Positions 53,643-62,687 are shown, counted from the first letter of the stretch. The stretch is DNA of 64,000 nucleotides from Phascolarctobacterium sp. (GCA_030523325.1 JAUNIS010000002.1:1-64000), one strand, 5' to 3'. The notes: generated by a model not told the origin, from the sequence alone. A program made the numbers and translations.

Positions 53643-55477
53643 CGGAGCGTGTTTTTAGTGAACGCATACAACATGATTTAAAGGTTTTGCCGGATAATCC
53701 GGGTGTGTATTTGATGCACGACAATACTGGTCGGGTAATTTATGTTGGCAAGGCTGTTGTTTTGAAAAATAGAGTGCGTTCCTATTTTCGTAATCTCGCA
53801 AGTCATACGCCCAAGGTTAAGGCCATGGTTGAGAAGGTTGAATATTTTGAAACCATCATCACGTCAAGTGAAGTGGAGGCTTTAATCCTCGAATGTAATT
53901 TAATAAAAAAATATCGTCCTCGTTACAACATCAGTTTAAAGGACGACAAGACTTATCCGTATTTAAAGGTGACCATGCAGGAAGATTTTCCCAGGCTTTT
54001 TGTTACCCGCAGGCAAATGCGTGATGGAGCAAAATATTACGGGCCCTATGCGGATGCGTCAGCTATGCATGCGACAGTCAAGCTTTTGCGTTCCATGTTT
54101 CCTTTGCGAACCTGTCGGAAAATGAATCTCGATAGACCATGTTTAAATTATCATATTAAACGTTGCCTAGCACCTTGTGCCGGACTTTGTTCGAAGAGCG
54201 AGTATGGCAACATGATTAAATCTGTTTGTATGGTACTGGAAGGCAAGACTGGTGAACTCGAAAAAGATTTAAAAAATCGTATGGAAGAAGCTGCTGAAAA
54301 TTATGCTTTCGAAGAAGCTGCTAGACTTCGTGATCAACTCAAGGCAGTGCGTAAGCTTGATGAAGAACAAAAAGCAGTTACATCGGGCGGGGATATGGAT
54401 GTCCTCGGTTTTGCTCAAGATATGACGGGCTTTTGCGTGCAAATATTTTTTGTGCGTAAGGGCAAGTTAATTGGTCGCGACAATTTTTTCTTACATGAGC
54501 AGGGCGAAAGTGAAGAAGAAATTCTTACTGCTTTTGTGAAGCAATACTATAATGAAGCGACCTTCATTCCCAAAGAAATAATTTTGCCACAGCTTCCTTG
54601 TGACGAAGAACGAACATTAATCGAACTGTGGCTCACTGAAAAAGCTGCCCGTAAGACAGAGCTATTTCTCCCGCAACGAGGCGTGAAAAAAGATTTACTG
54701 AAGCTTGCCTGCGAAAACGCGAAAAAACTTCTCGACGAAAGATTGCGTACGGGCAGCTTATCACTAAAGAACGACGAGGAAGCTGCAGAAGAATTGCAGC
54801 TAGCCCTGGGAATGGACGTACCCCTTGTACGTATGGATTGCTTTGACATTTCGCACACACAAGGAAGCGAAACAGTCGCGTCCATGGTCGTGTTTAGAAA
54901 CGGCAGCATTTCTAAAAAAGATTATCGCAAATACAAAATTCAATCTGCGGAGGGCAAGCCTGATGATTTTAAATCCATGCAAGAGGTTGTATATCGTCGC
55001 TATAAGGATTACGAAGATCTGCCCACACTTGTTGTCATTGATGGTGGCAAGGGACAGCTGAGCAGTGCCCTTGAGATTATTCGCGGACTTGGACTTAACG
55101 ATTTGGCTGTTGTGGGACTTGCCAAGCGTGAAGAAGAAATTTTTATTCCAGGACAAAGTGAAAGCATTCTCTTAGAGCGAGATAGTGCTGCACTTCATCT
55201 CATCCAACGTATTCGTGATGAGGCTCATAGGTTCGCCATTACCTTCCACAGAAAACTCAGGACGAAGCGCAATCTTGTTTCCATCTTAGATCATGTGGGC
55301 GGTATTGGACCTAAAAGACGGCAAGCTCTTTGGAAAGAATTCAAGACACTTGACGCTATGAAAAAAGCAAGTGTGGAAGAGCTCGCCAACGTTGATGGTA
55401 TGAACATTAAGGCTGCGGAAACTCTCTACGAATTTTTCCGACTGGATTTGCCGGATAAGGCTGAAGCAATAAAATAA
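53639..55477 (+). CDS. uvrC: UvrABC system protein C
   Basis: Dual-incision endonuclease of excision repair, 612 residues from this start. The GIY-YIG domain is near the N-terminus ([31 protein letters not shown]), the cysteine cluster FPLRTCR...[13 protein letters not shown] follows, then the UVR motif ([15 protein letters not shown]), the RNase H-like domain ([32 protein letters not shown]) and C-terminal helix-hairpin-helix repeats. I take ATG 53639 (ATGA overlap with the uvrA stop); ATG 53630 would add three residues. Confidence 0.96.
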   Translation: MTERVFSERIQHDLKVLPDNPGVYLMHDNTGRVIYVGKAVVLKNRVRSYFRNLASHTPKVKAMVEKVEYFETIITSSEVEALILECNLIKKYRPRYNISLKDDKTYPYLKVTMQEDFPRLFVTRRQMRDGAKYYGPYADASAMHATVKLLRSMFPLRTCRKMNLDRPCLNYHIKRCLAPCAGLCSKSEYGNMIKSVCMVLEGKTGELEKDLKNRMEEAAENYAFEEAARLRDQLKAVRKLDEEQKAVTSGGDMDVLGFAQDMTGFCVQIFFVRKGKLIGRDNFFLHEQGESEEEILTAFVKQYYNEATFIPKEIILPQLPCDEERTLIELWLTEKAARKTELFLPQRGVKKDLLKLACENAKKLLDERLRTGSLSLKNDEEAAEELQLALGMDVPLVRMDCFDISHTQGSETVASMVVFRNGSISKKDYRKYKIQSAEGKPDDFKSMQEVVYRRYKDYEDLPTLVVIDGGKGQLSSALEIIRGLGLNDLAVVGLAKREEEIFIPGQSESILLERDSAALHLIQRIRDEAHRFAITFHRKLRTKRNLVSILDHVGGIGPKRRQALWKEFKTLDAMKKASVEELANVDGMNIKAAETLYEFFRLDLPDKAEAIK

Positions 55478-55487
55478 AGCTTGCAAG

Positions 55488-55514
55488 AAAGGACCGCCCG
55501 TCGGTCCTTTTTTC
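55488..55514 (+). terminator. Terminator of uvrA-uvrC
   Basis: AAAGGACCG / CGGTCCTTT (55488-55496 with 55502-55510) around CCCGT and followed by TTTC. Confidence 0.9.
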
Positions 55515-55521
55515 TTTAAAT

Positions 55522-55548
55522 TTGTCTTTAAAAATGATATAATATAAT
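55522..55548 (+). promoter_or_regulatory. Possible promoter of the gtrA operon
   Basis: TTGTCT at 55522-55527 and overlapping TATAAT boxes at 55538-55543 and 55543-55548. Spacing (10 or 15 bases) is short, so the -35 box may be different. Confidence 0.4.
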
Positions 55549-55583
55549 ATCTATGACTATGTGTAAAAGGAGCGGGGAATTTA

Positions 55584-56027
55584 ATGAAAAGAAAAGTTAT
55601 TTTCGGCTATGATTATACTAACAACGAACTAGTTAAATTACTTCTCTATCTTTTTGTTGGCGGAACGGCGGCAGTTGTCGAATGGATTCTTTTTTTCATT
55701 CTCTACATGGAAATTTTACCGCGTTTTCGCGTAAGTATGACGCAAACAGTTTTACTTGCGACTACTATTGCCTTTTGTCTTTCCACCTTGTATCATTATT
55801 TTCTAGGCAACGTGCTTGTTTTTGAGAGCGGAAGTAAATACGACCGAGGCAAGGAGTTAAGTTTAGTCTTCTTGGTAAGTATTGTGGGACTCATTCTTAA
55901 TTTAATCCTGATGTATTTTTTCGCTTCTCTTTTGAAAATGAACGCTATGCTCGCAAAAATTCTTACTAGCTTTATCGTCGTCGCTTGGAACTATCTTTCT
56001 CGAAAAAAATGGATCTTTAGGAGTTAA
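55584..56027 (+). CDS. GtrA-family membrane protein
   Basis: A 147-residue protein with four helices of the GtrA type: LLLYLFVGGTAAVVEWILFFILY, then a helix with LLATTIAFCLSTLYHYFLGNVLVF, and a C-terminal ILTSFIVVAWNYLSRKKWIFR. GtrA proteins are thought to move lipid-linked sugars across the membrane, or support teichoic acid and exopolysaccharide glycosylation. AAAGGAGCGGGG precedes ATG 55584. The lipid kinase gene starts two bases after its stop. Confidence 0.85.
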   Translation: MKRKVIFGYDYTNNELVKLLLYLFVGGTAAVVEWILFFILYMEILPRFRVSMTQTVLLATTIAFCLSTLYHYFLGNVLVFESGSKYDRGKELSLVFLVSIVGLILNLILMYFFASLLKMNAMLAKILTSFIVVAWNYLSRKKWIFRS

Positions 56028-56029
56028 TC

Positions 56030-56971
56030 GTGCCGAATAAACATATTGATATTCATGAATTTCATAAAGTTGTTTTAATTTATAATCGTAATAGCGGTAA
56101 GCAGATTTTTTCCAGCATGTTTGCGAGAATCAATGAGGTTTTTCGTTTGTTGAAACTAGAACTAGGAACAAAAGTTGTGACCATGCTGCAAATCACTCGC
56201 TTCGATGAATTGGACGGAACTGTAGACCATATTGTAGATGTGAAAGCTGACTGGGTAATTATTGCTGGTGGAGACGGGACAATTCGTGCAGCTATCGAAA
56301 AAATTTACGCACGGGGATGCAAGCCTTACATTAGTGTCTTCCCTGCTGGTACTGTTAATCTCGTAGCCAAAGAATTAAATATGAATATCGAGCCTCACAG
56401 ATGGTTCTTTCGGGTTATAAAGGGATTGGTAATTCCTGTTTATATGGGTCGGGCTAATGGTAATAGTTTTATTACCGTTGCAAGTATGGGCTTTGATTCG
56501 CTAGTTGTTGACAATGTTAACGAGCACACGAAAAAGATTTTGAATAAATTAGCCTATGTTCTCAAAGGTGGAGCATTAATTCGCAAGGAAATGCTTTTAA
56601 AAAATTGGCAGTATGAATTTAAAATTCGCTTTGATGACGAAGAAAAGACATATACTGCTGCTAGTATTATTGTCGGAAAATCTCGCTACTATGCTGGACG
56701 CTATAATTTGTTCCGCGGAGCTAATCTGTCCGAGCCGGTTTTTCATATAGCATTATTTGAGGGCAACACCAAGGTTCAATTCGCTCGCTATGCAAGCTTA
56801 ATTGCTCTCGAGGCTATTAATACAGACCCGAGCATTACCATTAAGCAGGCACATAAATTAGAAATAACCTGCAATGAGGAAAACTTCCCTGTGGAGCTCG
56901 ACGGTGACTCTATCACTGCTACTCCATTGGTAATTGAAATGGACAGTGAGCCTATTAAATTTCTTGGCTAA
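56030..56971 (+). CDS. Diacylglycerol/lipid kinase (DagK/YegS family)
   Basis: A 313-residue kinase of the diacylglycerol kinase catalytic fold. IIAGGDGTIRAAIEKI near 79-94 is the GGDGT nucleotide motif, followed by SVFPAGTVNLVAKELNM (FPxGTxN) near 104; the C-terminal beta-sandwich holds the LDGD-type motif as VELDGDSI near 287. It should phosphorylate diacylglycerol, perhaps that released by the phosphoglycerol transferase encoded next. The start is GTG 56030 after TAGGAG. Confidence 0.85.
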   Translation: MPNKHIDIHEFHKVVLIYNRNSGKQIFSSMFARINEVFRLLKLELGTKVVTMLQITRFDELDGTVDHIVDVKADWVIIAGGDGTIRAAIEKIYARGCKPYISVFPAGTVNLVAKELNMNIEPHRWFFRVIKGLVIPVYMGRANGNSFITVASMGFDSLVVDNVNEHTKKILNKLAYVLKGGALIRKEMLLKNWQYEFKIRFDDEEKTYTAASIIVGKSRYYAGRYNLFRGANLSEPVFHIALFEGNTKVQFARYASLIALEAINTDPSITIKQAHKLEITCNEENFPVELDGDSITATPLVIEMDSEPIKFLG

Positions 56972-56984
56972 GGTTTGAGGGGAA

Positions 56985-59015
56985 ATGAAAGATTTTCTAA
57001 AAAAATATTACGGACTAATTTTTATAATTTTAGTGCTATGTATTGAAGCTTATATCGCAAGTCTTTATTATATTGATGCTGACCCGTACCCCTTCGAGGA
57101 TTTTTATTTTCGTATGATTAATTGTTCCTTGAGAGATATGCTCTTTGGTGCAGTTGCCTGGGTACTTTATTATAGACGTAAACGCGTGCCCGATAGAACG
57201 CGTCGATATTTTCCTGTTGTAGTCATCGGTTTTATGCATATCGCCGCTTGTATCTTTATGATTAAGCAACTCAGCTTGGATTGGAGCGTACAGACGGGTC
57301 TCGCAATTCTTGCCGGCATTAACAACAATATTCTCGTAGTTTTGCTCGCTGCTATTTGTTATCACAAATGGCCGACAAAAATTATGAAGCTGGTTTACTT
57401 TGTTGCGTATTTATTTTCCGCTGTGACGATTATTTTCGACATGTTTTACTTTTGGCAAACAGGTATGCATGTCGAGTCAGTGCTTTTCCAAAACTTAAAT
57501 ATTTACGCAATCGAGGGTGTGCTGGCAACAACCTCGAATACAATCATCGCTTCTGTTGGCGTAGCTCTTCTTGTAATTATTCTTTTATTCAGAGTTGATT
57601 CGCCGCAAAGACGTAAACCAAATTTTGCTTGGAGTCTTATGTGCGTGGCTGCCTTTACCATTGGTATGAATTTGGCCGATAGAGTGCTTGGGGCTCTGGG
57701 AATGTATGCAGTAGAAAATGTTATCGGCGCTTATATCGAAATCGAAAACGAAAAGACGAGAGTACTTTATCGCAATAGCTTGTCCATTCCTATTAATTTA
57801 AATTTTATCGGCAAGGCTCTCTTCGATACAGATAAAATGGCAAGTCGCTCTCATGTCGAGCAAAGAGAGTTAACTGAGAAGGATAAAAAATCTTTGGCTG
57901 AGCTAGGCATTAAATTGCCTAAGCCAGAAGTGAAAAAAATTCCTGCACAATATGACAAGGTTGTCATGCTTATTCTTGAATCGGTGCACAGGGATTACAT
58001 AAATTATTTCAACAAAAATATTCCTGAGAAGGCAACTCCCTATCTTAATTCCTTAATCATCAAGCAGCCTCATATGGACCGCTTCTATTCTTCCGCCATT
58101 CCCACGACCCAAGGCTTAAATGCAATTTTTCGTTCACATTTAATCATGGATAAGGATGTGCCTGGTCGTGTCAATCCTTCTTTATTTAAATCCGTGCAAG
58201 CTGCGGGTTATCGAGGCGTTTTTATGAATGCGTCCAGCCATTATTATGCTAATGAGCTGCGTGAATATCCGGATCAATTTGGAATGAAGGAATATTATGC
58301 TCGCGAGCATTTAGAAAAGCTTGGTTACACAGGCGCGTCCGGTTGGGGCTTTCATAACGATGTTATGTATGAGCAAACTCTTAAGCTTCTCGAAGAAGGC
58401 AAGAATGATAAAATGTTTCTTGTTACAAAAACCTTGGATATGCATCAGCCCTATCCTTACGAAGGTGTTGCTTGGGAAAATATGCCCGAGGGAGTGCGAG
58501 ATAATCCAAACTTTACTGTGCGTGGGATGTATTGGGTCGATAAAACTCTTAAGTATTTTTTTGACGAAGTTGCAAAGCGTGGGCTCGATGATGGCAGAAC
58601 ACTTTTCATCATTACCGCCGATCATAATCCGCATAGCGGCGGTGAGTATACGCGGCTTGTCGACAAGGCCGAAGACAAGCTGCCCATTGCTCCCCTGCCT
58701 TTGATTTTCCTCGGCAAAAATTTACAGCCTCTTAACAATTTACATACTCACGAGTACGCGTCGCAAATTGATTTGGCTCCGACCATTCTTTATCTTTTAG
58801 GCATTGATGTTCCAGAAAAATTTATGGGACGCAATCTTTTGCAAAATACGGACACGCCCTTTGCTGTCGGATATTTTGGTGGTAAAGCTTATTACTGGTC
58901 CGACAAGATGCATTTCGTTGACCAAATGGATAAGCCTGTTCCTGACAGTGACTACGAGGACGCGCTTAGCAATTACTTAATTCATCAATATGGAAGATGG
59001 CACAAGGAAAATTAG
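56985..59015 (+). CDS. LtaS/OpgB-like sulfatase-fold phosphoglycerol or phosphoethanolamine transferase
   Basis: A 676-residue enzyme with five N-terminal helices (about 12-30, 47-63, 77-93, 107-130, 160-205 region) and a large extracytoplasmic alkaline-phosphatase/sulfatase domain. Domain marks: VMLILESVHRDYINYF, SSAIPTTQGLNAIFRSHL (probable Thr nucleophile), LVTKTLDMHQPYPYEG, FIITADHNPH (metal ligands) and HEYASQIDLAPTILYLLGI. LtaS-type enzymes polymerise glycerol phosphate from phosphatidylglycerol; OpgB/EptA-type ones decorate glycans or lipid A. Which applies cannot be told. It is on one transcript with gtrA and the lipid kinase, 13 bases after the latter. Confidence 0.82.
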   Translation: MKDFLKKYYGLIFIILVLCIEAYIASLYYIDADPYPFEDFYFRMINCSLRDMLFGAVAWVLYYRRKRVPDRTRRYFPVVVIGFMHIAACIFMIKQLSLDWSVQTGLAILAGINNNILVVLLAAICYHKWPTKIMKLVYFVAYLFSAVTIIFDMFYFWQTGMHVESVLFQNLNIYAIEGVLATTSNTIIASVGVALLVIILLFRVDSPQRRKPNFAWSLMCVAAFTIGMNLADRVLGALGMYAVENVIGAYIEIENEKTRVLYRNSLSIPINLNFIGKALFDTDKMASRSHVEQRELTEKDKKSLAELGIKLPKPEVKKIPAQYDKVVMLILESVHRDYINYFNKNIPEKATPYLNSLIIKQPHMDRFYSSAIPTTQGLNAIFRSHLIMDKDVPGRVNPSLFKSVQAAGYRGVFMNASSHYYANELREYPDQFGMKEYYAREHLEKLGYTGASGWGFHNDVMYEQTLKLLEEGKNDKMFLVTKTLDMHQPYPYEGVAWENMPEGVRDNPNFTVRGMYWVDKTLKYFFDEVAKRGLDDGRTLFIITADHNPHSGGEYTRLVDKAEDKLPIAPLPLIFLGKNLQPLNNLHTHEYASQIDLAPTILYLLGIDVPEKFMGRNLLQNTDTPFAVGYFGGKAYYWSDKMHFVDQMDKPVPDSDYEDALSNYLIHQYGRWHKEN

Positions 59016-59082
59016 CAATTAGCAATGTGCAATGAGCAATTGAGGATGGATTTTGCGGAGCAAAATCCCATGATTAATTTAG
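59010..59082. repeat. Intergenic palindromic repeat element (copy D)
   Basis: Starts at the end of the LtaS-like gene: two ATTAGCA units, GCAATTGAGGATGG, then the palindrome GATTTTGC-GGA-GCAAAATC (59049-59067) and CATGATTAATT. It abuts the ribosome site of the next gene and closely matches copy A. Confidence 0.65.
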
Positions 59083-59091
59083 GAGATTAGC

Positions 59092-59775
59092 ATGACTATC
59101 GTTCAATTCATAAAAAAGTTACAAGGTTTTCATGGGGAGAACGTGTTCAATCCATGGAGCGAGTTCGATACCTCTTGTGATATTGGTGAGAAGGCACCGG
59201 TGATAAGGAGCGAAAATTTACAAAGATATTTTGAGCTGAGACCCCGCCCTAAATATCTTTTTATTGCGGAAGCTCTCGGTTATCAAGGAGGACACTTCTC
59301 GGGTATTGCCATCACTAGCGAAAGAATTCTTTTGGGAGAGCATCCCGATGTGAATCCTCAATCTGTTTTAGGCCAATGGAATTACCAAAGAACTAGCGAC
59401 GTAAATAGTCCTCTTTTAAATAAAACTCAAAAAGCAAAAGGTTTTAACGAACCAACCGACACAGTCGTTTGGAATGCCATTGCAAGCCACGGCCTTGCCA
59501 ATTTCGATTGCGTGCTCTGGAATATTTTCCCCTTCCACCCTCATCAGGCAGGAAATTTATTAAGCAATCGTACACCTAATGGTGAAGAGCTTGACATCGG
59601 CGTGGAATTTGCCAAGGACTTACTAAGCATGTTCCCGGGCATGAAAATTATCGCCATTGGAGCTAACGCAGCTAAGACTTTGAAAAAATATGGTCTTGAT
59701 TGTGAAGAGGTTCGCCATCCGTCCATGGGTGGTGCCAATAAATTTAGAGAACAAGTCAACGCAATTTTAAAATAA
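59092..59775 (+). CDS. Uracil-DNA-glycosylase-superfamily protein
   Basis: A 227-residue protein that fits the uracil-DNA glycosylase superfamily: YLFIAEALGYQGGHFSGIAITSERIL near 56-80 in place of the usual GQDPY/GEAPG motif, NIFPFHPHQAGN near 143, and the closing VRHPSMGGANKFREQV, which matches the HPS motif of the fold. Substrate specificity cannot be predicted and the catalytic residue is not certain. It might act in base excision together with exoA. AGGAG lies ahead of ATG 59092. It does not belong to the classical Ung family. Confidence 0.65.
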   Translation: MTIVQFIKKLQGFHGENVFNPWSEFDTSCDIGEKAPVIRSENLQRYFELRPRPKYLFIAEALGYQGGHFSGIAITSERILLGEHPDVNPQSVLGQWNYQRTSDVNSPLLNKTQKAKGFNEPTDTVVWNAIASHGLANFDCVLWNIFPFHPHQAGNLLSNRTPNGEELDIGVEFAKDLLSMFPGMKIIAIGANAAKTLKKYGLDCEEVRHPSMGGANKFREQVNAILK

Positions 59776-59812
59776 TTTGTAAAAATTTATAATTCACAGT
59801 TTGGAGAAGAAT

Positions 59813-60370
59813 ATGAGCATAATTGAATTATTTATTTTATCCGTTGGCCTTGCTATGGACGCATTTGCTGTAAGCATTTGCGCAAGTCTCGTGCTTGCTC
59901 CTGAGCAAAGGATGAAGGGAGCCATGAAATTTGGCGGTTGGTTTGGCTTATTTCAGTTCTTGATGCCTGTCATTGGTTATTTTGCGGCAACACTTTTTGC
60001 GGAACATATTATGAACTATGACCATTGGATTGCTTTTACTCTTTTACTGTATTTAGGCAGCAGCATGATTAAGGAAGCGAATGAAGAGTGTGAGGTCCAA
60101 AAATCTTACACGATCAAGGAGATGGTAGTCTTTGCGATTGCCACAAGTATTGACGCCTTAGCCGTAGGTATTTCTTTTGCTTTTTTAAACGTAAATATCT
60201 GGACTTCTTCTATTATGATTGGCGTCATTACCTTTATCATCTCGGCTATAGGTTGTCTGATGGGCTTTAAACTGGGCGCAGCCTTTGGTTCTAAAGCAAA
60301 TATTTTTGGTGGACTTGTTTTAATCGGCATTGGCGTAAAAATTTTATTAGAGCATACAATCTTTGCTTAA
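59813..60370 (+). CDS. mntP: Manganese efflux pump MntP
   Basis: A 185-residue membrane protein with six helices and the MntP repeats: VGLAMDAFAVSICASL near 9-24 with the metal-site Asp, MKFGGWFGLFQFLMPVIGYF, and ATSIDALAVGISFAFL near 105. It exports excess Mn2+. No yybP-ykoY manganese riboswitch is seen in the 37-base gap upstream, unlike many mntP genes. GGAGAAG sits before ATG 59813; TTG 59801 would overlap the ribosome site. Confidence 0.9.
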   Translation: MSIIELFILSVGLAMDAFAVSICASLVLAPEQRMKGAMKFGGWFGLFQFLMPVIGYFAATLFAEHIMNYDHWIAFTLLLYLGSSMIKEANEECEVQKSYTIKEMVVFAIATSIDALAVGISFAFLNVNIWTSSIMIGVITFIISAIGCLMGFKLGAAFGSKANIFGGLVLIGIGVKILLEHTIFA

Positions 60371-60406
60371 GCAAAGCAAAATATATTTTCGAAAGGAGAA
60401 AACTTC

Positions 60407-60940
60407 ATGAGAAAAATTATTGTTCTTCTTTTAACTCTGGCTTTGTCCGTAATCGTAGTAACTGGTTGCGCAAAAAATAAAAGTAACGGACAAAAGCAAC
60501 AAGCTAGTACTCAAACAACTCAAACAACTCAAACTCCTAATCAAAAACAAACGCAGGCTAATATCAACACTACTGGTAATGCTAGTAAAATTAAAATTGA
60601 TAAGAATGCTGCGTACACTGACAAGGAGCATGTAGCCGCCTACATCAATGAATTTGCGAAGCTGCCTCATAATTACATAACTAAAGGTGAAGCGCAAAAA
60701 TTGGGCTGGCAAACTAAAGGAACCTTGGACAAGGTTGCTCCTGGTAAATCTATCGGTGGCGATCGTTACGGCAATTATGAAGGACGCGTTCCATCAAAGA
60801 ATGGTCGCACCTGGAAGGAATGCGATATTGATTACGTAAAAGGCAGCCGTAATGCTAAACGCATCGTTTATTCTAACGACGGTTTAATTTATTATACTAA
60901 CGATCATTACAAAACTTTTACAAAGTTATATGGTAAATAA
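60407..60940 (+). CDS. Barnase-type ribonuclease with a lipoprotein signal
   Basis: A 177-residue guanyl-specific RNase. Residues 1-20 are a signal peptide ending in a lipobox (VVTG-Cys21), then a Gln/Thr-rich spacer (about 22-60), then a complete barnase domain (about 68-177) closely resembling Bacillus barnase: NYITKGEAQKLGW, VAPGKSIGGDRYGN, GRTWKECDIDY, SNDGLIYYTNDHYKTFTKLYG. The catalytic Glu138, Arg148, Arg152 and His167 correspond to barnase Glu73, Arg83, Arg87 and His102. It is predicted to be anchored at the outer membrane face or in the periplasm. The inhibitor gene follows 12 bases on. Confidence 0.9.
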   Translation: MRKIIVLLLTLALSVIVVTGCAKNKSNGQKQQASTQTTQTTQTPNQKQTQANINTTGNASKIKIDKNAAYTDKEHVAAYINEFAKLPHNYITKGEAQKLGWQTKGTLDKVAPGKSIGGDRYGNYEGRVPSKNGRTWKECDIDYVKGSRNAKRIVYSNDGLIYYTNDHYKTFTKLYGK

Positions 60941-60952
60941 GGAGGTAGGAAG

Positions 60953-61225
60953 ATGAGAACAATTACTTTAGAATTAGAAAAGATGTCCTCCCTGCCTGCA
61001 TTGCATAATTACTTGCATCAGGCTTTAGAGCTGCCTGAATATTATGGTGCCAATTTAGACGCTCTTTACGATTGCCTGACTGAAATTGCAGAGCCTACGA
61101 AGCTCATCATTTCCAAAAAAGTTGGTGACGCAGAGCAGCTTGGTTGGTACGGTCAACAGCTTTTGTGCGTGTTAAATGATGCTGCTAGCGATAACGAGGC
61201 TCTCCAAGTAGAAATTACCGAATGA
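60953..61225 (+). CDS. Barstar-type ribonuclease inhibitor
   Basis: A 90-residue cytoplasmic inhibitor. The barnase-contacting segment LPEYYGANLDALYDCLTE (residues 27-44) matches barstar almost residue by residue, with Tyr30/Tyr31, Asp36 and Asp40 equivalent to barstar Tyr29/Tyr30, Asp35 and Asp39. It should protect the cell from RNase that is not exported. GGAGG lies ahead of ATG 60953. Its TGA overlaps the ATG of the ABC permease gene, so translation of the importer is coupled to barstar. Confidence 0.93.
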   Translation: MRTITLELEKMSSLPALHNYLHQALELPEYYGANLDALYDCLTEIAEPTKLIISKKVGDAEQLGWYGQQLLCVLNDAASDNEALQVEITE

Positions 61226-61989
61226 AAAAATTTGCCAGAGGGCTCTTAGTCCCTGTGCTTTTGCTGTGTGCTTGGCAACTCGTCAGTGCTAAAGAAATTT
61301 TTAGTCCGTATCTGTTGCCAAGCCCTAGTAAGGTTTTCGAAGCTTTTCTTGAGATTAGTGCAAGCGGTGCATTGGCTCAGCATCTTTTGGTTAGTTTAAA
61401 GCGAGTCATCTCAGGCTTCGCCATATCAGTTTGTCTTGCAATTCCCTTAGGCATTCTTTGTGGTCAAAGCAAATTATTCAAAAATTATTTTTGGCCTAGC
61501 TTAGAATTTTTACGACATGTGCCGCCCCTTGCTTGCGTGCCCTTAATTATTCTTTGGGCAGGCATTGGTGAAGCAAGCAAGCTAACCATCATTGTCCTAG
61601 CAAGCTTCTTCCCTTTGTTTTTGAATACGTATAGCGGCATTGCTAATGTGGATACAAAACTTTTGGAAGTGGGCCAAAGCTTAAACTTTACAAAGCAGGA
61701 AATAATCAGGCAAATAAGAATCCCCGCGGCCCTTGAAGCAATTACTGTGGGTATGCAGCTTTCTTTAGGTTATAGCTGGCGTGCTCTCATTGGCGCCGAA
61801 TTAATTGCGGCAAGCGCTGGTATTGGCTATTTAATTTTAGATGCGGAAGAAATGAGTCGGCCGGACATCGTCCTCGTTGGCATGCTTGCCATTGGTATCA
61901 TCGGTTCTGTTATCGATTACATTTTCTTAGCTGTCATCAAAAAAACTTTTCCTTGGCAACAAGGACTTCAAGAAGGGAGCCAAAGATAA
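61222..61989 (+). CDS. ABC importer permease, SsuC/TauC type
   Basis: A 255-residue BPD_transp permease with about six helices; the EAA loop reads VDTKLLEVGQSLNFTKQEIIRQIRIPAALEAITVGMQLSLGYSWRALIGAEL, typical of nitrate/sulfonate/taurine importers. Signature LWAGIGEASKLTIIVLASFFPLFLNT is also common to SsuC. The start overlaps the barstar stop by four bases and the stop overlaps the ATPase start by one (TAATG), so the operon is tightly coupled. Substrate unknown; sulfonate, thiamine precursor or another small anion are possible. Confidence 0.88.
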   Translation: MKKFARGLLVPVLLLCAWQLVSAKEIFSPYLLPSPSKVFEAFLEISASGALAQHLLVSLKRVISGFAISVCLAIPLGILCGQSKLFKNYFWPSLEFLRHVPPLACVPLIILWAGIGEASKLTIIVLASFFPLFLNTYSGIANVDTKLLEVGQSLNFTKQEIIRQIRIPAALEAITVGMQLSLGYSWRALIGAELIAASAGIGYLILDAEEMSRPDIVLVGMLAIGIIGSVIDYIFLAVIKKTFPWQQGLQEGSQR

Positions 61990-62687
61990 TGAAAAATGCG
62001 GAGCTCTCTTTGAAAAATATTTCCAAGTCTTTTGGAACAATGGAAGTTGTGAAAGAGCTGAGCTTAAATTTTCCAAGTGGTAGCTTTACCTCCATCGTCG
62101 GAAAATCTGGATGCGGCAAAACAACTTTACTTAGACTTATGGCAGGCCTCGAGACTTGTGATAGCGGAGAAATTATTCTTCCTCAAGGAAAAATTGCCCC
62201 TGTCTTTCAAGAGCCAAGACTCATGCCTTGGCTTAACGTAGCAGACAATATTACATTTGCTGCCATTCATGATAAAAATCTCGACAAAAAGCGTCTCGAC
62301 GAAATTCTTCAGCTTTTAGAATTAACCGAGGCAAGAAATTTATATCCTCACCAGTTATCTGGTGGTATGGCTCAAAGAGTTTCTCTTGGTCGTACGCTTT
62401 TTTATAATCCGGATGTAATTTTGATGGATGAGCCCTTTAGCGCTCTCGATTATTTTACCCGGCACAGCCTTCAGGAAACTCTCCTGCTTTTATACGAGCA
62501 TGAGAAGAAGACAATTATTTTTGTTACCCATGACGTTGAGGAAGCCCTGCTTTTAGGCGACCGCATTTTAATTATGGATAAAGGTGCTATCAAAGAAAGC
62601 ATCTGCATTGACCTGCCCCGCCCGCGAGAGGTAGCTCAAGAAGAATTTCAAATCTTGCGGAAAAAAATTTTAAACGCACTGTATTAA
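61989..62687 (+). CDS. ABC importer ATPase, SsuB/TauB type
   Basis: A 232-residue ATPase with Walker A GKSGCGKTTLL near 38, Q-loop PVFQEPRLMPWLNVADNITF, signature QLSGGMAQRVSLGR, Walker B VILMDEPFSALD, and IIFVTHDVEEALLLGDRI. The W in LMPWLNV is characteristic of the sulfonate/nitrate group. ATG 61989 is chosen from the TAATG overlap with the permease; a longer frame from 61953 lies inside the permease gene and was rejected. Confidence 0.9.
   Translation: MKNAELSLKNISKSFGTMEVVKELSLNFPSGSFTSIVGKSGCGKTTLLRLMAGLETCDSGEIILPQGKIAPVFQEPRLMPWLNVADNITFAAIHDKNLDKKRLDEILQLLELTEARNLYPHQLSGGMAQRVSLGRTLFYNPDVILMDEPFSALDYFTRHSLQETLLLLYEHEKKTIIFVTHDVEEALLLGDRILIMDKGAIKESICIDLPRPREVAQEEFQILRKKILNALY

Noticed and set aside
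59771-59812. Manganese riboswitch before mntP
   Set aside because: The gap is too short and lacks the yybP-ykoY consensus.
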